The notes under the pieces are model-generated. The model saw only the letters and a program-made list of their open reading frames with translations, was not told where the DNA came from and ran no database searches. Shown here in pieces: positions 38,833 to 60,000 of a stretch of 60,000 bases of DNA (position 1 is its first letter; each line of letters starts with the position of its first letter). The position numbers and the translations under genes were made by a program. This DNA comes from Tubiluchus corallicola. Its lineage: Eukaryota > Priapulida > Priapulimorpha > Priapulimorphida > Tubiluchidae. The stretch lies in NCBI GenBank assembly GCA_030141605.1, contig JAQGDQ010000133.1, positions 312,001-372,000 of the forward strand. The letters run 5' to 3'.

Positions 38833-39422
38833 AGTCTAAACTGTTATTAGTAAGCATTAGTAACTTGCCGTATTCATGTGCATTTTTCTCACAGACTCAT
38901 TGTAAGTTTGTATTCAGAGTAATCATAAATAAATTAACTTGAAACTTATTTATTACCGCTTGGCCTGTTAATTTCTGCTTGGCCCGCTTGGCCTACTAAG
39001 TTTAACGAATATAAGACATAATAAATAAAAATTTATTCGTATTCGTACAAATCTAAAATTAGTCCTCGGTCAATACGGAGTGTCCAGCAGACACTACACG
39101 CAGTAGCTATGATGTTAGTTACGCGATTTAAGAAGTAAAAAGTTTCAGTGCAATCCAATGGGGTAACGATACCCCTGCTCATTTGCACATAAAATACACG
39201 TTTTATTAGATCATTACAAAATTAATTTACCCGGGTAAAAGACAAATTATGTTTACCTGTCAATTTGTGAAACCCAGCCAATTAATTATATTATTTTGAG
39301 CTGCCATAACGTCAAATTAGTATTGTTTTTAAATACTGTTTTTCAAAAACAGGATTTTACAATAGACCGGTAGGCCGTAGCATGACACCATTAACACCAG
39401 TTATTCTGTAAAGTCATCAAGA

Positions 39423-39717
39423 ACAAGGTTTTCACAGTGTCTTAGCTCTGTCCGATATCTTCTAATTAAACACATCGATTACTGTCATCATAACCTATTC
39501 AAAACATTACCTACTGTTTAAATCATAGTCAAAATGCAAACAATGTCATTTGTTTACAATTGAATTCACAGTTGTGAACGTAGATATAATAATAATTTCA
39601 TGCATGCATTATTTATTATTTTTCACGAATATAGCCATCACTTGTTAGTGATTACTTTGAAAATGAATAGGTCCTTTATTTATTAAGGTATTAATTGTAA
39701 TTTGTGTAAATTGCAAC
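39423..39717. repeat. 0.3-kb direct duplication, copy 2
   Basis: Second copy of 37467-37778, about 1.95 kb downstream in the same orientation. It opens ACAAGGTTTTCACAGTGTC and ends TAAATTGCAAC. Confidence 0.88.
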
Positions 39718-40318
39718 CTGCAAGCATTGAATGCTGGAGTATACTCGCCAAGGTCCCAAAGGCGCCGCCACTGTCTCAAGTTGTTTTCTTTAATGTCATA
39801 ATTCATGGCGATATAATTTGAGTTTGCCAATAATAACCAGCGCGCGGATAACTGATCACACATTGAAGAGGGGTAATTTCAGCCGGGTCTTCTTTCTCTC
39901 TTGCCATTTTCAGCATAAAATTCTGGAGAAAGATGATTGATGGGACGTGTAGACTATGCTTCGCGTATTAACCAGTTTTGTTTTCGCGCTCGTAAACTTT
40001 CATTTACGCGCGGTTCTATTGAACATATAACCGGGCTAATTTGTTGGTAACGTTTTGCATCGCTCGTGGAGTGCATGCGTTTGTTATTAATATGACAGGT
40101 ATGAAGAGACGTTTTGTGGGAGGGTTTTATATAGCCTGATTTATACTCTAATTGAAAATTCAAGCTTTTAAGTTTGTTTGTTTAGTTGCTGTTGTGATCG
40201 AGTATCAAATTTATCAACATTACTTTTTGTCTTTTGATAATAAATTATAACTTTGATGCTCTTAAGTACAAACTTCAAAGTTTTCTTCATTCATAACGTG
40301 TTTGACTCTTGTGACGTG

Positions 40319-40401
40319 ACGGTGGTGGTGGTGGTGGCAGTGGCAGTGGCGTTGGCGGTAGTACTGATAACGACGACAACGACGACGACGACGACGACAA
40401 A
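40319..40401. repeat. GTG / GAC trinucleotide tract
   Basis: GGTGGTGGTGGTGGTGGCAG followed by GACGACGACGACGACGAC. Low complexity, non-coding. Confidence 0.85.
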
Positions 40402-41264
40402 ACATCAAACTACATTTACTTCAATTCTCATATGTACTAGCCAATTATAACGACTCGATATTTCACATGCATTTTGGTTGATGAAAAAGAAAGAGTAGTT
40501 CCGAATGTAATATTTTTGTGTTTTTAAGTAATTTTATTGTACGTATCTCTTTAATTCGAGATGTAAAAGGTAAAAACTGTTCAACAATTTGCCGTTTTTA
40601 TGTACAAGTATTCTGCTTCTAAATATACGAGAATGAGGTCTTTGAGAAGCTTACCTTTTCACAACAGTAAAGCAGAGATCATTAGTTGAAAGACCTACAA
40701 CTGGGTTTCAGTGTGACACCTAATTGATATGGCCGCCACATTTCCCGATGTGAAATTGTCAGGTAAGACCCGGAAAAAGAGAAAAGAGAGAACTGCGGTT
40801 TAGATCACCTCATTATGGAAGCTGAAAAAAAATCGTCTCACGAGAAACGGATTTCCGCTAGTGTCGTCATTAACTCTAAACAATTATTTTTATGATGACT
40901 TGGGGAAAAATGCTTTCCGTACAAAACTAATGCAGCGAGTATCATTTTACCTTAAACTACAGCTATACCATGGAGGCAATCATACCAAATTTTGTAGAAA
41001 GGATGTGTGCTATAAATGACATGGTTGTGTATTTATTTCTATAACTATAATTAATCAATTACTATTAGTGGGATTGAAGTTTAAAACAGAAGCTAATAAT
41101 TGGCAACCGAATTCGTGTGAACTTGTATGTAGGATTCGATTATAATGAGCGTGCGTCACGTGCTGTTTGCCGTGTGATGGATTGCGTTCTTAAATTCACT
41201 AGTTGTTCGAATAGTGCTTGTATGTCAACAGATTTTCGAAATAAATGTGATATTAAAGTATATT

Positions 41265-41410
41265 TTGTCGCCGTTGTCGCTGTCATTGTCATTGTCGTTG
41301 TTGTTGTTATATGCTGTTGCCATCTCTGTCACCATCACTGTAGCCATCAGTGTAGCTGTTGCTGTTACTGTCGCCTTTGCTGTTGGTGTTGTCGCTGTAT
41401 TGTTGTTGGC
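41265..41410. repeat. TTGTCGCTG-type low-complexity tract
   Basis: Imperfect GTT/GTC/GCT triplets. The two overlapping plus-strand frames of 93 and 119 codons that cross it are repeat translations. Confidence 0.8.
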
Positions 41411-43625
41411 GTCTTGTCGCAGTTGCTTTTCAGTTGCAGAAACTTTTCGTGTGACCAGGAAGGCGTCTTTCTGTAATTTAAGCTATAAAAACTAATACAT
41501 ATGCTCTTTTATAAGTAGTGTAGCATAGTGTTCATTTTAAAGCAAAACAGTGCAGTAAACTTTGTTTTTGTCATTAAATCGAGCTGCAAGTTAAAATTGG
41601 TCTCAGCAACTTTAGAAAGTTCCTTGCAAATAAGATACCTATACTTTCTAGCTTAAAATCTACTTTTATTGCTTTATCTCTACAGAGTCAGCGAAATGCT
41701 GCTGTGAACAAAAATATCAGGAAGTAGCATTACTAAGTCATCTTTTATTATTTTAAAGCTCTGTTAAATGAATAAAATGGCTTTTAAACTGAAACCACTG
41801 AGCTCACAGCATTTTCTAGTAATTAAGAAGTTTACGTTATTCTAGCTAAAGCGTAAATGTGGTGATTTTTCCAACTACATGCATTCGTAAAGTGTAATAC
41901 AGTGGTGTCAACGATATTCACAAGTAATTCAAAACAATGCTTTTTTCTTCAGCTGTTTGTGCGGTTATAGTAATCAGGTTCATTGCTTTAAAGTGTTACT
42001 CACTTAGAGTTATAGGTCACGGGTTGTCTGGGATTACGAAGTTTTCACCTAGATTACTTTTTAAAGACATTATTTTGCTGTTTTTTAGCTCAAACATAAG
42101 GATTGTGATAGGACTATCTGGGCTGCTTTACACACAATTCCATATTATCACGGAAAACTATTTTACGCCTCTCTTGTTTATTATTCACAGAATAGAATTA
42201 AGATCCCCATCGCTGCATGATACTAGTAGTTAGCTTATCACTGTACATCACCTTGTGACGCTTTTCCGGGTCTCGGTTCTCGTATAACCTTGGGCCAATG
42301 CATTTTATAGGCTGTTAATTTACTGTAAAATTTACGCCATACTGTACATTACGCCGTCTAGAAACTCTCCCAGGCCACCGCTTTTTATCATTTGCGAAAA
42401 AAACATTTCTTTACTTACTTATTGTTTGCGTCAATTGCTCTTTCCTTCTCCTTTGTGAATCTCATTAGCAATTGGCCGATTTTACACAAGGCACCTGAGT
42501 TATTTAAGCGAAACCATAACCCACGCTCAGTGCATCAGTTATAGATGTAGGTCTATGTTTCATAAAAAGTCTATGGCTTTAGCGCAACTACCACGATGAT
42601 TGGAACTGCACTTTCATTAGTTTAAAAGGTTTTTGCAAGGGAGAAGGTCAAAGAGACGCTTTACATTTATTCTCTTTGCGACTTTGGCGTAGGTACGAAG
42701 GTAAGAAATAATAAAATGTCGCAGTAAAACAGATTTTGTGAATAATAAACAGATTTCTCCAGCCTGCGTGCTGGCTCATCTATGAGGGAAAATAAAAACA
42801 AATTCATGAATTTTATAGTAGTGCAATTTTGCAAAGATAATGAGGAGAAAGCACGCAAACCGCTTCCTATTTAATTTATTGGGGTTATTGGGTGTCATTT
42901 TTACGGTAGTAAACGTACGCCCCTTTGAAAGTATGAATGAATTACGCGAACGTGTAAACGGGAAATTTTATGCACGTGGAATTTTCAGGTTTTACAATAT
43001 TGACAAAGTTTCAGTAGGTTGAGTATCCTGTAAAAACAAATGCGGATTGCAGGAGTAAAGTTAAAAAGCTTAATTATTTTGTGATGTTTAAACTACAGTT
43101 GTTAGTGGACGATATAAAGATTTCAAACACAGCAAGTACTCGATGCTCTGCAAATAGGGATCCGGCATTTGTGGGAAGGCACACTACTATTATTTATTAG
43201 TTGGGGCGGGACCGGAAACTAGGTCATTAATATGGATGGTTCTGTAAAATGAAACATTGAATAGGCAGACGTGACTTAGCCACATTCTGTACATTTGGAT
43301 AGATCGAGGAAAATACGCATAGAGACTGTTTCGCTGAAACTCCCCAAAAGTAGTTTTCCTAGTGATCCATGAACAAACGAGGCTTAATGTTGCTTGACTG
43401 TCAGGACCAAGCACACACTGTGACCACTCAACTATTTATACGCCCATTTAGAGTCACATGTAAAATATATTCGTTTCATGCAGCAAATAAAAATTACGAT
43501 TAGCTATCTTAGCTCTAGAAAACCTCATTCTGAAATGGTTAATCCACCGGTTTAAGAGATAATCGTAGACTGTCTGACTAGTATGTTGTATGAGTGACAC
43601 CAGTATAATTACTTTCTTCTTGCAG
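41411..43625. other. Non-coding DNA just upstream of the first recognised GABBR2-like exon
   Basis: The only item of note is a 60-codon frame at 42,840 (+) starting MRRKHANRFLFNLLGLLGVI, which looks like a signal peptide. No splice link to the receptor can be shown. A fragment at 43,400-43,440 (minus strand) reads TAGTTGAGTGGTCACAG, like the A box of the tRNA-like repeats. Confidence 0.4.
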
Positions 43626-59667
<16,042 letters not shown>

Positions 59668-60000
59668 GTAAAAAGTTCATTTTAGCTGATTAAACAAAGA
59701 AATTATATTTATTTGTAGTTGAATGACTGCATAACTGACTGCTTTACCTACCAACCAAAAGGCAGATTAAAGGTTATACTGGCCTAAGCCTATCAACAGC
59801 CAAGTAGGGCCTAAACGTATAGGCTATGCACAACTGTACAATCAATTCTGCTATACTACTAATCCGAAAATTTATTCATACAGAACAATTCAGCAAAAAA
59901 ACTGCATCTACTTGGTTAATATCAGTTTAAATGTCAGACTCATTCACAGTTCCGATGTCATCAAGCATGTCGGGAACTATCAAAAATATGTTGTGGAACT
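59668..60000. other. Start of GABBR2-like intron 16
   Basis: Begins with a GTAAAA donor after exon 16. No acceptor followed by a coding frame was seen before the window ends. Confidence 0.7.

Noticed and set aside
42840-43022. Frame with a convincing signal-peptide start, 0.6 kb before the first receptor exon
   Set aside because: No donor/acceptor pair links it to the receptor, the needed lobe 1 segment is absent in between, and such short frames arise by chance in this DNA. Kept only as a weak candidate.

Overview
This window is AT-rich animal (metazoan) nuclear DNA. The evidence is one gene split into 16 exons with GT-AG introns, many long microsatellites, tRNA-derived repeat pieces and a decayed non-LTR retrotransposon fragment. 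There is no operon-like packing of genes. The species cannot be named. The protein keeps stretches very close to vertebrate GABBR2 (for example around [18 protein letters not shown]), but the rest has diverged, which suggests an invertebrate.

Bases 1 to about 43,600 hold no gene that I can support. They hold decayed repeats: a composite of terminal-inverted-repeat elements (2,067-3,000), a tandem duplication (3,275-3,828), an old minisatellite field (4,640-5,560), large GA, TAC, CA and CT arrays (9.4-9.9, 12.3 and 19.9-20.4 kb), a long foldback element (18,121-18,676), a non-LTR retrotransposon remnant (21,933-22,320), a CCAA array (25.7 kb), a five-unit degenerate repeat (31.4-32.1 kb), a 0.3-kb direct duplication (37,467 and 39,423) and a stable predicted hairpin (38,784-38,832). 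Open reading frames here look like chance or repeat translations. The region is either intergenic or the first intron(s) of the gene that follows.

Bases 43,626 to 59,667 (+ strand) hold 16 consecutive exons of a GABA-B receptor subunit 2 (GABBR2-type, class C GPCR). They encode about 739 residues in one continuous frame: most of the Venus flytrap ectodomain, all seven membrane helices and the cytoplasmic coiled coil. The signal peptide, the first part of lobe 1 and the end of the C-tail are missing, so the gene is partial at both ends in this window. The residues that hold GABA in subunit 1 are not kept, while the G-protein-facing loops are. This matches the known split of work: GABBR1 binds ligand, and GABBR2 traffics the dimer and couples to Gi/o. 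The disulfide pattern of the second lobe is closer to GABBR1 than to vertebrate GABBR2.

The introns carry striking simple-sequence structures: a 350-bp serine/valine-like trinucleotide array in intron 2, a palindromic CT-(TA)n-GA structure in intron 4, pentamer satellites in introns 13 and 14, and a tRNA-derived repeat in intron 8. I found no convincing undescribed biological system. The best leads are the receptor's mixed GABBR1/GABBR2 features and several foldback elements.
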